Of a stretch of 64,000 nt of DNA, positions 34,498 to 44,575 are shown piece by piece. Where the stretch lies: contig NZ_BHVZ01000001.1 of assembly GCF_003865035.1 (NCBI RefSeq), positions 558,001 through 622,000 on the forward strand, read 5' to 3'. The notes beneath the pieces were generated by a model. That model did no database searches, was not told the origin of the DNA, and saw nothing but the letters and a program-made list of their open reading frames with translations. The position numbers and the translations under genes were made by a program. Source of the stretch: Anaerotignum faecicola. GTDB taxonomy: Bacteria > Bacillota > Clostridia > Lachnospirales > Anaerotignaceae. Each line of letters opens with the position of its first letter. The first letter of the stretch is position 1.

Positions 34498-35826
34498 TTA
34501 AAGTCTTGCTTCCAGTTCGGCTTTTCTGTCCTCGTAGCCCGGTTTTCCCAGAAGCGCAAACATATTTTTCTTATACGCCTCAACCCCCGGCTGGTCAAAG
34601 GGATTTACATCCAGAAGATAGCCGCTGATGCCGACTGCCTTTTCAAAGAAATAAACCAACGCCCCAAAATGATAAGCGTCCATCTTATCCAGCTCAATCA
34701 CCAGATTGGGTACGCCGCCGTCCATGTGGGCGAGCATTGTGCCTGCAAATGCCTTGCTGTTGACGAAATGAATTTCCTTTTCCGCAAGGAAATTCAGCCC
34801 ATCCTCATCCTGTGCATCAAATGGCACCACTGCGGCAGATTTCGGCGTTTTCACCCAAAGCACCGTTTCAAAGAAGCACCTGAGGCCATCCTGAATATAC
34901 TGCCCGATGGAGTGCAAATCCGTTGAGAAATTCGCCGCCACAGGGAAAATGCCCTTATGCTCCTTCCCCTCGCTTTCGGCGAAAAGCTGCTTGAACCATT
35001 CCCCGAAGGAGGTCAGATGCGGCTCATAATTTGCCAGAATTTCAACCGTTTTGCCCTGCTGATAGAACAAATGGCGCAGTGCGGCATACTGATAGCAGTC
35101 ATTTTCCTTTAAATCGGGGTTACTGTATTTTTCTCTTGCATCCGCCGCACCCTGCATCACAGCATCAAGCTCCACACCGGCAGCTGCCATCGGTAAAAGC
35201 CCGACAGGGGTCAGTACGGAAAAGCGTCCGCCGACATCATCGGGGATGACAAAGGTTTCGTAGCCCTCTCTGTCGCACATGCCCTTCAGCGCGCCCTTTG
35301 CGCGGTCGGTTGTGGCAAAAATACGTTTTGCGGCTTCTGCCTTTCCGTATTTTTTCTCCAGAAGCTGCTTGAAAATGCGGAAGGCAATCGCAGGCTCCGT
35401 AGTCGTGCCGGATTTGGAAATGACGTTGACGGAAAAGTCCCTGTCTCCCAGAATTGCCAGAACATCATTCAGATAGGCAGAGCTGATGTTGTTCCCTACG
35501 AAATAAATATCGGGGGTGTCTTTTTTTCGTTCATTATAAAACGGGGTCTTGATGAAATCGAGCGCCGTTCTCGCCCCCAGATAGGAGCCGCCGATACCAA
35601 TGACAATCAGCACCTCGCTGTTTGCCTGTATGCGTGCCGCCGCCTTTTTGATGCGGTCAAATTCTTCCTTATCGTAATTTACGGGCAAATCCACCCAGCC
35701 TAAAAAATCATTGCCCTTGCCTGTTTTTTCATGAAGCGCATAATGACAACGCTCCACCTCCTTTTGCAGTGCAAAAACCTCGTCCTTTTTGATAAAATCT
35801 CCTTTCAGAGAAAAAGAAATACCCAT
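34498..35826 (-). CDS. pgi: Glucose-6-phosphate isomerase
   Basis: A 442-residue isomerase of the shorter Gram-positive type. Motifs: [43 protein letters not shown] and the C-terminal [12 protein letters not shown]. It interconverts glucose-6-P and fructose-6-P. ATG 35826 follows AAGGAGGGGG. Monocistronic by appearance. Confidence 0.97.
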   Translation of the reverse strand: MGISFSLKGDFIKKDEVFALQKEVERCHYALHEKTGKGNDFLGWVDLPVNYDKEEFDRIKKAAARIQANSEVLIVIGIGGSYLGARTALDFIKTPFYNERKKDTPDIYFVGNNISSAYLNDVLAILGDRDFSVNVISKSGTTTEPAIAFRIFKQLLEKKYGKAEAAKRIFATTDRAKGALKGMCDREGYETFVIPDDVGGRFSVLTPVGLLPMAAAGVELDAVMQGAADAREKYSNPDLKENDCYQYAALRHLFYQQGKTVEILANYEPHLTSFGEWFKQLFAESEGKEHKGIFPVAANFSTDLHSIGQYIQDGLRCFFETVLWVKTPKSAAVVPFDAQDEDGLNFLAEKEIHFVNSKAFAGTMLAHMDGGVPNLVIELDKMDAYHFGALVYFFEKAVGISGYLLDVNPFDQPGVEAYKKNMFALLGKPGYEDRKAELEARL

Positions 35827-35882
35827 AGGAATCCCCCTCCTTTTTTTCATATGTACTGTTTCGATATCAATATATTACCACA

Positions 35883-35916
35883 AAAAAGCCGTTCCGCAGC
35901 AGAAATCTGCGGAACG
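35883..35916 (-). terminator. Terminator of the LysM-G5 gene
   Basis: CGTTCCGCAG (35890-35899) and CTGCGGAACG (35907-35916); on the minus strand GGCTTTTTTG follows. Confidence 0.8.
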
Positions 35917-35939
35917 ACCCTCTTTTTTTCGCTATTTTT

Positions 35940-37046
35940 TTATTGTGTTCCCTTGACGATGATTTCGGGCACAGCCTCCTGGATAATTTCCTTATCCACT
36001 TCCTTTTCCTCCGTCACCTCACCGTTGATACGCGTAATGCGGATGGTGCTTTTCTTCTGCCCTGCCTTGCCCTGCTGGATGACCTTCTGATAACTCGAAG
36101 GCTTGGTATCATCATACTGGGTTTGGTAGGTCTTTGGCTCCACTGCCGTCAGCACCTGTGTTTCCACTGTTTTTACGGAAATCTTCGGCTTCTGTACCGG
36201 CACATTGATAACCTGCCCTACACGAATCCCGCCGGTAAGATTTGCGCCTTCATTCAGCTGATTCAGCTTTTCCACCGTTGTTTTAAATTCATTTGCAATC
36301 AGATACGGCGCATCGCCGGACTGAACGGTATAACTCTGGGTTGCCTCTGTAGTGGATTCCAATACCTTCACGGCATCCTCCTGCTCCAGAATCTGCGTGG
36401 AATCCACAAATTCCTTCACAACCTCAACATCCTCCTGCCAGCTGATTTCCGCATCCTCCGCAACGCCCTCCTTGGGCATAAGGTCGGTCTGCACCTGCTT
36501 GAGCACAGCATTCGCCGCTTTTTCATTTGCAAGGATGGCAACCTTTTCACTATCCACTGTAATAATCGCCGCTTCCACCTTATACGTTACCTTGCTGCGC
36601 ATTTTCGGCAGCAAATGCTCCATCGTGCAGACATCCTTTTTCTCCTTGAAGCCGATATGGATGCCCTCTACCTTGATTTTCTCATTAATCTGCACCTTCG
36701 AGCCGACAATACCCTCCAGCTGACTTTCCAGTGTGGCAGTCAGCTCCTTCGCCGTTACCTTTCTGGTTTCCAGAATCCCGACCTGCTCATCCGCGATATA
36801 AACCGCAGAGCCGTTTTTGCGCACAAAGAGAAACACGATGAATAAAATCACTATAATCCCAATCAGATAAAGTGCATTGCGGTTCAGCTTTTTGCCGTCC
36901 TTTTTGCCGCGCTTTTTTTCTGTGGGCTTATTGCGGTTCGTTCTGCCTGTTTTTTTGCCCTTTATATTTTTTCTGTCCCGTTTGGCAGGTGTTCCGCTGC
37001 CATAGGGCACACGCTCCTCCCGTTTCGGGAACAATGTATCCGCCAT
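35940..37046 (-). CDS. Membrane-anchored LysM and G5 domain protein
   Basis: A 368-residue protein: strongly basic cytoplasmic N-terminus (about 1-54, many KK/KR), one membrane helix (ALYLIGIIVILFIVFLFV), an external coiled region, a LysM domain (TVQSGDAPYLIANEF to GQVINVPV, about 240-288) and a C-terminal G5 domain (TRINGEVTEEKEVDKEII). LysM and G5 bind peptidoglycan; similar clostridial proteins act in wall remodelling. A WalR-like repeat lies about 100 nt upstream. The Lys-rich head is unusually long. Confidence 0.9.
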   Translation of the reverse strand: MADTLFPKREERVPYGSGTPAKRDRKNIKGKKTGRTNRNKPTEKKRGKKDGKKLNRNALYLIGIIVILFIVFLFVRKNGSAVYIADEQVGILETRKVTAKELTATLESQLEGIVGSKVQINEKIKVEGIHIGFKEKKDVCTMEHLLPKMRSKVTYKVEAAIITVDSEKVAILANEKAANAVLKQVQTDLMPKEGVAEDAEISWQEDVEVVKEFVDSTQILEQEDAVKVLESTTEATQSYTVQSGDAPYLIANEFKTTVEKLNQLNEGANLTGGIRVGQVINVPVQKPKISVKTVETQVLTAVEPKTYQTQYDDTKPSSYQKVIQQGKAGQKKSTIRITRINGEVTEEKEVDKEIIQEAVPEIIVKGTQ

Positions 37047-37145
37047 GGGTTTTCCCCCTTATTTCTTCAAATTCTGACAACTGATGCTTTTATTTTATGA
37101 TATCCACAGGAAGATTGCAAGCAAAAGGCAAAATTTCCGTTTTTC

Positions 37146-37162
37146 TGTAACGAAACTGTAAG
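37146..37162 (+). promoter_or_regulatory. WalR-like direct repeat
   Basis: TGTAAC-N5-TGTAAG on the plus strand, 100 nt upstream of the minus-strand LysM-G5 gene. It matches the WalR consensus but points away from that gene. Confidence 0.5.
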
Positions 37163-37198
37163 ATAAGCCCTTCCGCAGAAACTCGTTTGCATCAAAAA

Positions 37199-37219
37199 AA
37201 GCCTCCGCAGGGGAGGCTT
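37199..37219 (-). terminator. Terminator of the GntR gene
   Basis: AAGCCTCC (37199-37206) and GGAGGCTT (37212-37219), followed by TTTTT on the minus strand. Confidence 0.8.
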
Positions 37220-37227
37220 ATATTGTC

Positions 37228-37902
37228 TTATTTATTTTTGATAAAACGCAGAATGGATTCTGTCTGGTATTTGATATGTCCCTGTGCCACTGCTGCGCCT
37301 TCCTCGCTGTCATGATTTTCCAGCGCACGCAGAATACTTCTGTGGTGTGCCACGATGGTGGACATGGAATTATCGTTCTTCGCCTGTGCCATTCTGTAAC
37401 GATACAGCTGGATTCTCAGGTTTCGGAACATCTGAATCAGCTTATCGTTTTCTGTTGCCTGAAAGATCACATCATGGAAATCTTCGTCAATATCCACAAA
37501 ACGCTCTACATCATTTTCCGCAACCGCGCGTTCAAAATCCACTTCCATATTTTTCAGCTGCTGCAAACATTCCTTTGTCATCTTCTTACAAGCCAGAGAG
37601 GTTGCAAGCCCTTCCAGCGCGCTTCTGATTTCCAGAATATTTACGATATCCTTTTCTGTCATATCCAGCACCTGCGCGCCCTTTCTGGGCACCAACTCTA
37701 CCAGATTTTCCAGTTCCAGCATACGCAGTGCCTCTCTGACAGGAGTACGGCTTACGCCAAGCTTTTCCGCCAGCTGATTTTCCATCAGTCTTTCTCCGGG
37801 AACCAGCTTGCCTGTCAGAATCGCATCCCTCAGTGTGTTAAATACGACATCTCGCAACGGTAAATACTCATTTGTATTGATGTTGAATTTTGTTTCGGTC
37901 AT
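37228..37902 (-). CDS. GntR-family regulator, FadR/FCD type
   Basis: A 224-residue regulator: winged helix (PLRDVVFNTLRDAILTGKL; ENQLAEKLGVSRTPVREALR) and an all-helical FCD ligand domain with Asp/His metal positions (DEDFHDVIF; VAHHRSILRAL). Such proteins respond to organic acids; the ligand cannot be named. Its first 35 nt overlap the 3' end of ispE. Confidence 0.93.
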   Translation of the reverse strand: MTETKFNINTNEYLPLRDVVFNTLRDAILTGKLVPGERLMENQLAEKLGVSRTPVREALRMLELENLVELVPRKGAQVLDMTEKDIVNILEIRSALEGLATSLACKKMTKECLQQLKNMEVDFERAVAENDVERFVDIDEDFHDVIFQATENDKLIQMFRNLRIQLYRYRMAQAKNDNSMSTIVAHHRSILRALENHDSEEGAAVAQGHIKYQTESILRFIKNK

Positions 37903-38797
37903 TATTATGTTCTCCTCTCAGCTCTCTTCGTACCCGATAGGTTCTTGTTGCCAAGCAATCCTTCAGGGCAAACTCCCGTTTCACCAGAGCCGCCGCCTTT
38001 CTTGCCTTTGCTCTGTCCGTAAACAGGGCAAACACCGTTGGACCGCTGCCGCTCATGAGGGCACCCTCCGCCCCTAATTCCATCAAACGTGCTTTTATTT
38101 TTGCGATTCTTGGATGCAGCTCAATGGTCACGGTTTCCAGAACATTGGAAAGCAGCTTTCCCATCTTTGCCACATCTTTCTCTTCCATGGCTTTGAGCAT
38201 TGCCTTTGTATCGGGGTGCTGCTCGATTTCCTGCCAGCGCAGCTGCTTATAAACAGAAGCTGTGGAAACGCTGACGGGCAGCTTTGCTAATACCACATAG
38301 CAATCCGGACAAGGATGTGCGACATTTGTCATCACCTCGCCGACTCCCTCACACAAAACTGTGCCGCGACGGATGCAGTAAGGGATATCCGAACCCAATC
38401 TGCCCGCCACTTCCTCCAGCTGTGCTTCGGAAAGCCCCAGACCAAACAGGCGGTTCATGCCCACCAGAACAGCCGCACAATCCGTACTGCCGCCGGCAAG
38501 CCCTGCCGCAACGGGGATTCGTTTATCAATCTCAATAAACACACCCTCCTTTATGCCGAAGGTCTCCCGCATCAGGTTTGCCGCCTTCCACGCCAGATTG
38601 CGCGCATCCGTCGGCAGCCATGGCAGGTTGGTTTTCAGCTTGATTACGGGCTTTTCCAGCTTCTTCATATAGATACCGTCATACAGTGCTACCGTCTGCA
38701 TGATGGTTTCCAGAAGATGATAGCCGTCCTCCCTTTTGCCTGTCACATCCAGGGTTAAATTGATTTTTGCTCTTGCCTTCAGTCGTATTTCTCTCAC
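37868..38797 (-). CDS. ispE: 4-diphosphocytidyl-2-C-methyl-D-erythritol kinase
   Basis: A 309-residue GHMP kinase of the MEP isoprenoid pathway. Motifs: KINLTLDVTGKREDGYHLL, PVAAGLAGGSTDCAAVL (ATP loop, about residue 95) and MSGSGPTVFALF. The start is a GTG at 38797, 7 nt after GGGAGG. Its last 11 codons overlap the start of the GntR gene in another frame, suggesting coupling. Confidence 0.96.
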   Translation of the reverse strand: MREIRLKARAKINLTLDVTGKREDGYHLLETIMQTVALYDGIYMKKLEKPVIKLKTNLPWLPTDARNLAWKAANLMRETFGIKEGVFIEIDKRIPVAAGLAGGSTDCAAVLVGMNRLFGLGLSEAQLEEVAGRLGSDIPYCIRRGTVLCEGVGEVMTNVAHPCPDCYVVLAKLPVSVSTASVYKQLRWQEIEQHPDTKAMLKAMEEKDVAKMGKLLSNVLETVTIELHPRIAKIKARLMELGAEGALMSGSGPTVFALFTDRAKARKAAALVKREFALKDCLATRTYRVRRELRGEHNNDRNKIQHQYK

Positions 38798-39018
38798 GGT
38801 GTAGCCTCCCGTTTTTTCTATACTGTATACATTTTTATTATGGATATTGTACACTACATAAAACAAACACGCAACCATCAACTTACACAAAAAAAGAATT
38901 TTTTGTCGAAAAAGTTAACATTCTTTTAAAAAACGGTAAAGATGAAATTCCTATTCTTTTTTTGTGCTATAATAATGAAGAAAAGAAAAATTTTTCCTTC
39001 CCTGAAGGGGGTATCTTT

Positions 39019-40086
39019 ATGTGGACATTTTACGAAAAAAATAAACAAGCCATTCATGATATTGTCCTGCTGCTTGCGGCGGTGCTTGGCTGCTGTCTGT
39101 TCTTTCGCTATCTTTTTCGGATTTTCCTGCCATTCCTCATCGGGTGGCTGTTGAGCCTGCTGTTTAACCCTCTGGCAGACCGCCTGCAGAAATTTCATAT
39201 TCCCCGCGGCATCAGTGCCATCATCGGGATTCTGCTGCTGTTTGCCCTGTTGGGACTGCTCGGCTTCTGGAGCGGCACAGGGCTGATTGCCAAGCTGAAG
39301 GAGCTTTCCGAAAATCTGCCGCACTATATCAGCCTGTTTGAAACGGGGCTTGCACATTTCTGGACACGGTTTGATACCCTTGCGCAGAGGCTGCCAAAGA
39401 CATTACAGGTCTTTTTCTCCAGCCTGCAAACGGATTCCTCCGGCTTTCTGCTCTCCCTTGTTCCCAAGGGCAGCGCAACAGGCAAGCTTGGCGGTGTTTC
39501 CGGCTTTTTCATTGCGTTTTTTGTATCACTGATTTCCGCTTATTTCTTCACAAAGGACAGAGACCTGCTGCGCCGGCAGTATGAAATTCATATTGCGCCG
39601 CTGTTCGGGCTTTCCGTCTATACCACAAAGCAGGAATTAAAGGCTTCTGTCCTGGGCTATCTCAAAACGCAGCTGATTCTGATGGGCTTTGTTTTTATCG
39701 TCACTCTCATCGGGATGCTGGTGCTGCATTCGCCTCATCCGCTGCTGCTGAGTATTCTGATTGCTATTATCGATGCCCTGCCCTTCTTCGGCAGCGGGTT
39801 CATCCTCTGGCCGGGCGCAATCTATTTCTTTACCAGAGGAAATACCTTCCTTTCCGTCGGCTATCTGGCACTTTATGGCATCATCCAAATAACGCGGCAA
39901 ATCCTACAGCCGAAAATTCTTGGCACGCAGATTGGGCTGCATCCCCTGCTGACACTGTTCTCCATGTATTTCGGCTTTAAGTGCATCGGGGTATTCGGGC
40001 TGATTTTAGGGCCTATCGTTGCGGTTGTGCTGAAAGCACTTTTCCACGCAAGGAAGCAGAACAGAGAGCTACAGAAGCCTTTATAA
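39019..40086 (+). CDS. AI-2E family / YtvI-like membrane protein
   Basis: A 355-residue protein with about eight membrane helices and the AI-2E transporter family layout, including the re-entrant region (DALPFFGSGFILWPGAIYF) and the C-terminal QPKILGTQIGLHPLLTLFSM motif. Size and context in a spore former suggest YtvI, a sporulation integral membrane protein. ATG 39019 follows AAGGGGG. Confidence 0.88.
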   Translation: MWTFYEKNKQAIHDIVLLLAAVLGCCLFFRYLFRIFLPFLIGWLLSLLFNPLADRLQKFHIPRGISAIIGILLLFALLGLLGFWSGTGLIAKLKELSENLPHYISLFETGLAHFWTRFDTLAQRLPKTLQVFFSSLQTDSSGFLLSLVPKGSATGKLGGVSGFFIAFFVSLISAYFFTKDRDLLRRQYEIHIAPLFGLSVYTTKQELKASVLGYLKTQLILMGFVFIVTLIGMLVLHSPHPLLLSILIAIIDALPFFGSGFILWPGAIYFFTRGNTFLSVGYLALYGIIQITRQILQPKILGTQIGLHPLLTLFSMYFGFKCIGVFGLILGPIVAVVLKALFHARKQNRELQKPL

Positions 40087-40101
40087 TTTTATCAGCATAC
40101 A

Positions 40102-40138
40102 AAAAAGGATAAATCTCAGAACGGGATTTATCCTTTTT
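40102..40138 (+). terminator. Terminator of the YtvI-like gene
   Basis: AAAAAGGATAAATC (40102-40115) and GATTTATCCTTTTT (40125-40138), then CTTTTTTG. It can also serve the convergent lipoprotein gene. Confidence 0.85.
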
Positions 40139-40157
40139 CTTTTTTGTTTTTTGATTT

Positions 40158-40811
40158 TTATTCGATTTCTGTTGTCTGTAACATGATATTGATGGCATCC
40201 AGCACTTCCTGCTTCTGTGCATCCTCATAATAGGTGCCGCCGTAAATTACCAGATTGCCATCCAGAATTCCATACACAACAATGGAATGGGAATCGGGGA
40301 TAGCAAGAATCGTTTCTCTGCCGCCCGCCTGCTCCAAGGACTCCTCTGTCCAAAGCTCATTTTCAATCATCTGATCAATAACCTCATCGTTGAAGGTGAA
40401 GGAATTTTCCATATAGATGACAGGATTGCCGTCAAAGCTGCGCAGCTCACATTTCTCAACCGTCAGAGAAGCATTCTTTTCCAGCTGCTCCAGCACCTGA
40501 TTCATCAGATCCTCGTCAAGGGCTTTCTTTCTCTCCCCTGCAATCTGTACGTTGATGGCAACCGGCTTCTCTGTCCCAACGGTATCCCTTGCATATAACA
40601 CCAGACTGTTTACAACCTCGCCCTCCGTTGTCCAAACATCCGCATCATACTGATATTTTGCCGTGCCGTTTTCCACCGTTGCCAGCTCCATCTTGCTGAT
40701 ATCCAGCGGCTCCATTGCAGGATATTCCGCCGCCTGATTGTCGGAAGTACCGCAGCCTGCCAATGCAAGAAGCATCAGCCCTGCCGCCAGAATTCGTTTC
40801 ATTTTTTTCAT
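40158..40811 (-). CDS. Lipoprotein of unknown function
   Basis: A 217-residue protein with lipoprotein signal ILAAGLMLLALAGC. The mature part resembles small PsbP/DUF1795-like folds: alternating strands, a surface helix (EDLMNQVLEQLEK) and IVVYGILDGNLVIYGG near the end. No family can be firmly named. AAAGGAG precedes the ATG. Monocistronic. Confidence 0.8.
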   Translation of the reverse strand: MKKMKRILAAGLMLLALAGCGTSDNQAAEYPAMEPLDISKMELATVENGTAKYQYDADVWTTEGEVVNSLVLYARDTVGTEKPVAINVQIAGERKKALDEDLMNQVLEQLEKNASLTVEKCELRSFDGNPVIYMENSFTFNDEVIDQMIENELWTEESLEQAGGRETILAIPDSHSIVVYGILDGNLVIYGGTYYEDAQKQEVLDAINIMLQTTEIE

Positions 40812-40882
40812 AAATCGTTCTCCTTTGTCTTTTGGGTAAATGGGTTAAGTAAAATTATACCACAGTTTCGGCAAAAAATGTA

Positions 40883-41518
40883 CTATGAGATTCCTGCCTT
40901 GATGCCCCAAAGCACCAGTAGATGCAGGGGATAAAACACATAAAAGAAATAACGCGGCAGTTTTTTTGAAAACGCCGCCACACGCCATTTCCCATCCAAA
41001 AAGCCAAAGGAAAAGAGAGACAATAGCTGAATCCATGCCCTTGTTTTCAAGCCATACAGAATATTCAGCAGCAGCTGTCCGTAAAAGCAGCGACTTTCCC
41101 GTTCTGCATAAAGCCCGAAGCAGAAAATCGTCCAGACACCATACCAGCCATAGCTCATGTCAGCAAAATAAGAGCCGATAAGCAGTACCGCCGCAACCGT
41201 CTTTTTCCCCTGACGAAAGAAATACAGCGCCGCCGCACCCCATGCCAGCATGAATAAGGGATTGCCCTGTGTGATGCCGAACAGAAGCATATAAATCGGC
41301 TGAGAAAGGACTGCTGTCAGAAGAATTCGCCCGAAATACCGCCAAAAGCAATGCGTATAGCGCACCCCCTCGGCAATGCCGAAGGCAAACAACGGAAACG
41401 AAAGCCGCCCGATGGCACGAAAGCCAATGGCACTCGGAAAAAAAACCATGCCGATGTGGTCAATCAGCATGGTCAGTGCCGCAATAAACTGTATGAATTG
41501 CCGCTGTTCCCTTCCCAT
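40883..41518 (-). CDS. TraX-family membrane protein
   Basis: A 211-residue protein with six to seven membrane helices and TraX signatures MLIDHIGMVF, GRLSFPLFAFGIAEG, and the final FYVFYPLHLLVLWGI. TraX N-acetylates F pilin; chromosomal Firmicute members probably acylate surface molecules. It overlaps the cysK stop by one base (TAATG), so it is coupled to cysK. Confidence 0.9.
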   Translation of the reverse strand: MGREQRQFIQFIAALTMLIDHIGMVFFPSAIGFRAIGRLSFPLFAFGIAEGVRYTHCFWRYFGRILLTAVLSQPIYMLLFGITQGNPLFMLAWGAAALYFFRQGKKTVAAVLLIGSYFADMSYGWYGVWTIFCFGLYAERESRCFYGQLLLNILYGLKTRAWIQLLSLFSFGFLDGKWRVAAFSKKLPRYFFYVFYPLHLLVLWGIKAGIS

Positions 41519-42444
41519 TATTCCTGGAACATAGGAGTGGAGAGATATCTGTCGCCCGTATCCGGCAGGAATACCACAATGTTTTTGCCTGCATTTTCGG
41601 GGCGCTTTGCAATCTCCTTCGCCGCATGTACCGCCGCACCTGCGGAAATACCGGACAGCAGACCTTCCTCTCTCGCAAGGCTTCTGCCTGCCGCATACGC
41701 ATCTTCATTCGTTACAGTAACAATTTCATCATAAATATCTGTATTCAGAACATCGGGTACGAAGTTTGCGCCGATCCCCTGAATCCCATGAGGGCCTGCA
41801 ACACCCTTGGACAGCAGGGGGGAGGCTGCCGGCTCTACTGCAACAATCTGCACCGCAGGGTTCTTTTCCTTCAGATATTTGCCTACGCCTGTGATTGTGC
41901 CGCCTGTGCCGATGCCCGCAACGAAAATATCCACCTTACCATCGGTATCTGCCCAGATTTCGGGGCCTGTGGTTTCATAATGCGCCGCCGGATTGGAGGG
42001 GTTCACAAACTGCCCTGCAATGAAGGAATTGGGGATTTCCTTTGCCAGCTCCTCCGCCTTTTCCACTGCACCCTTCATGCCCTGCTTGCCCTCTGTCAGC
42101 ACCAGCTCCGCACCAAAGGCTGTCATCAGCAGTCTGCGTTCCATGCTCATGCTGTCAGGCATAACGATGATTGCACGATAGCCTCTTGCCGCCGCCATCA
42201 GTGCCAGACCAATGCCTGTGTTGCCGCTTGTGGGCTCAATGATGGTTGCGCCCTCCTTCAGGATGCCTGCCTTTTCCGCATCCTCCACCATGCGCTTTGC
42301 GATACGATCCTTCGCACTGCCGCCGGGGTTCAGCGCTTCTACCTTTGCCAGCAGAGTTGCGCCCGTTCCCTTTTCAATCTTTGTCAGCTCCAGTAAGGGT
42401 GTGTTGCCAATCAGTTCTTCTACACTTTTATAAATCTTAGCCAT
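41518..42444 (-). CDS. cysK: Cysteine synthase
   Basis: A 308-residue PLP enzyme making cysteine from O-acetylserine and sulfide. PLP lysine in [11 protein letters not shown] (about residue 45), substrate loop [12 protein letters not shown], phosphate loop [17 protein letters not shown] near the C-terminus. Behind it is traX; before it stands a short open frame with four Cys codons that may act as a leader. Confidence 0.97.
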   Translation of the reverse strand: MAKIYKSVEELIGNTPLLELTKIEKGTGATLLAKVEALNPGGSAKDRIAKRMVEDAEKAGILKEGATIIEPTSGNTGIGLALMAAARGYRAIIVMPDSMSMERRLLMTAFGAELVLTEGKQGMKGAVEKAEELAKEIPNSFIAGQFVNPSNPAAHYETTGPEIWADTDGKVDIFVAGIGTGGTITGVGKYLKEKNPAVQIVAVEPAASPLLSKGVAGPHGIQGIGANFVPDVLNTDIYDEIVTVTNEDAYAAGRSLAREEGLLSGISAGAAVHAAKEIAKRPENAGKNIVVFLPDTGDRYLSTPMFQE

Positions 42445-42504
42445 AGTTGTTATCCTCCGTTCAAAAAATCTGTTTTCCGTATTTCATTAGTGTAACATAA
42501 ATTT

Positions 42505-42552
42505 TCAAACCTGACAGCAACAACAGCCAAAAATTGTACTTTTTAAAAGCAT
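42505..42552 (-). CDS. Putative Cys-rich leader peptide of cysK
   Basis: A 15-codon frame, MLLKSTIFGCCCCQV, with AGGGAG 7 nt before its ATG and its stop 60 nt before cysK. Four consecutive Cys codons upstream of a cysteine biosynthesis gene point to ribosome-mediated sensing of charged tRNA-Cys. A TTGACA with a TATTCT 19 nt on (42624-42594) could drive it. A second promoter-like pair (CTGTCA-N17-TACACT) falls at its 3' end and could drive cysK alone, which is the main reservation. Confidence 0.5.
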   Translation of the reverse strand: MLLKSTIFGCCCCQV

Positions 42553-42715
42553 AACATCACTCCCTATTTCATATCAATTAACTATGATTTAAGAGAATAC
42601 ACCTGTTTTTTCTATTTGTCAATCGTTTTTTCTCATTTTCTTCTATTGTACCATCTTCTTTTTTGTGCTACCATTGTTTTGGTAAACAGTCTATACAAGA
42701 AAAAGGAGAAATACT

Positions 42716-43585
42716 ATGAAAATCGGTAGAAATGACCCCTGCTGGTGCGGCAGCGGCAAAAAATACAAATCCTGCCACGCGGCTTTTGATGATAAGCTGG
42801 CAGCGTATCAATTAAAGCATATTCCCGTTCCCAATCATAAGCTGATTAAAACCCCCGAACAGCTAGAAGGCATCCGCAAGGCAGGCAAGCTGAATACAGC
42901 AATTCTGGATATGGTTGCGGAAAATATCAAGGCAGGCATGTCCACAGACGATATCAATACACTGGTGCATAACTACACCGTAGAGCATGGCGGTATCCCT
43001 GCGCCTCTGGGCTATCAGGGCTTCCCCAAGAGCGTCTGCACCTCTGTGAACGATGCTATTTGTCATGGTATCCCCGATCCCAATCAAATCCTGCAGGATG
43101 GCGATATCATCAATGTTGACGTTACCACCATTCTGGATGGCTATTATGCCGACGCTTCCCGTATGTTCCTGATTGGTAATGTCTGCGACGAGGCGAGAAA
43201 GCTGGTTGAGGTAACAAAGGAATCCGTTGATTTAGCCCTGAAGGAAGTAAAGCCTTGGGGCAGACTGGGCGATATCGGCGCAGTGATCAGCGAGTATGTC
43301 CATCAGCATGGCTATACTGTTCTGCGTGATATCGGCGGTCATGGGGTCGGCAATGATTTCCATGAGGACCCGTATGTCTGCCATATCGGCAAGAGAGGAA
43401 CAGGGATGCTTCTTGTGCCCGGCATGGTCTTTACAATTGAACCCATGGTAAACGAAGGCAAAGAGGATTTCTTCGTAGATGAAGAAAACGAATGGACGGT
43501 TTATACCGAGGACGGCTCTCTTTCCGCCCAGTGGGAATATACCGTTGCCGTAACCGAGGACGGCGTAGAAATTATCACACACTAA
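42716..43585 (+). CDS. map: Methionine aminopeptidase with SEC-C zinc motif
   Basis: A 289-residue enzyme. The N-terminal SEC-C motif ([13 protein letters not shown], residues 9-21) precedes the M24 pitta-bread fold with metal ligands in [35 protein letters not shown] and the final W-EYT. It removes the initiator Met. AAAAGGAG precedes the ATG. Confidence 0.96.
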   Translation: MKIGRNDPCWCGSGKKYKSCHAAFDDKLAAYQLKHIPVPNHKLIKTPEQLEGIRKAGKLNTAILDMVAENIKAGMSTDDINTLVHNYTVEHGGIPAPLGYQGFPKSVCTSVNDAICHGIPDPNQILQDGDIINVDVTTILDGYYADASRMFLIGNVCDEARKLVEVTKESVDLALKEVKPWGRLGDIGAVISEYVHQHGYTVLRDIGGHGVGNDFHEDPYVCHIGKRGTGMLLVPGMVFTIEPMVNEGKEDFFVDEENEWTVYTEDGSLSAQWEYTVAVTEDGVEIITH

Positions 43586-43608
43586 AATTTTCTTATGAAA
43601 CAACGAAC

Positions 43609-43635
43609 CCCCTCCGCACGCTACATACGGAGGGG
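43609..43635. terminator. Bidirectional terminator, map and hydrolase
   Basis: CCCCTCCG (43609-43616) and CGGAGGGG (43628-43635), followed by ATTTATTTTAT. Confidence 0.7.
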
Positions 43636-43651
43636 ATTTATTTTATCAGCA

Positions 43652-44479
43652 TTATTCTGTTTTCTGCGCCTGTTCTGCCAGAAATTTTGCTGTTTTCTCA
43701 ATCATCTGCAATCTGGTGTCACTGAAGGAATGGTCGGTGTCCAATGCTTCATAAACCACATTTCCACCCATTTTCTTCAGCTCCTCTACCCAAGGCAGGC
43801 AATGCGCCGCAGGCGGACAGCACTCATCCTGCACCGCACCTAAGCAATAAACCGGACGTTTCCCAAAGCGTTTCAGCAATGCCCCAATGCGATAGCTTGC
43901 CTGATTGGCGAAAACCTCCTCATATAATGCCGCAGGAGAGGTTCCGTTCAGCCAAATCGGACCGCCCTCAAAAATATCCATCAACAGCCGCTTCGGCTCC
44001 GTATCATCCGCAAAGCCCATCACGCCGCCCAAATCGCAGGGAGCAAGCAGAACCGCCGCTTTCAGCTCCGGATGCGCCGCCAGAAGCTGTGCCGTTACAA
44101 AGCCGCCAACGCTATGCCCTGCCACAAACAGCCTCTCTTTATCAAAGCCGTAGGTCGTATTCGTTTCGATAAATTCCAGAAGGGTATCTGCATCCTCCAG
44201 ATTATGCGCATAGGCATACGCTCCATCACTGCCCCAGCTGCCGCTGTAATGATACAGCACTACATGAAAACCAATGCGCCGCAGTGCCTGCGCTAAATCA
44301 AAATTCTTTTCAATACCCGGAAAGCCATGACTCAGCAAAACCGTCGGATGCAGCCCTGCGCCGCCTGCGCGGTAAATTGTCACCAGAAGCCTGCCACGCT
44401 TTCCCTGCAAAACCTCCGCCTGTAAATCAGGAGGATTTTTCTCCCATGAGCCTTCCTTCGTCAAATATTTCAAATCCAT
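43652..44479 (-). CDS. Alpha/beta hydrolase
   Basis: A 275-residue protein with the oxyanion segment LLSHGFPG, nucleophile elbow GHSVGG (about residue 122), and a late DTDHSF carrying the catalytic His. A peptidase S9 or esterase-like role is likely; substrate unknown. AAGGAGG precedes the ATG. Monocistronic. Confidence 0.9.
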   Translation of the reverse strand: MDLKYLTKEGSWEKNPPDLQAEVLQGKRGRLLVTIYRAGGAGLHPTVLLSHGFPGIEKNFDLAQALRRIGFHVVLYHYSGSWGSDGAYAYAHNLEDADTLLEFIETNTTYGFDKERLFVAGHSVGGFVTAQLLAAHPELKAAVLLAPCDLGGVMGFADDTEPKRLLMDIFEGGPIWLNGTSPAALYEEVFANQASYRIGALLKRFGKRPVYCLGAVQDECCPPAAHCLPWVEELKKMGGNVVYEALDTDHSFSDTRLQMIEKTAKFLAEQAQKTE

Positions 44480-44575
44480 CGCATGCGCCTCCTTCGGTTT
44501 TTCTTTCGTATATTTTTTATATCATAGCATTTTTGTAGAAAATTGCAAGAATAAAATTTCTGCCGAAAAATCAAT

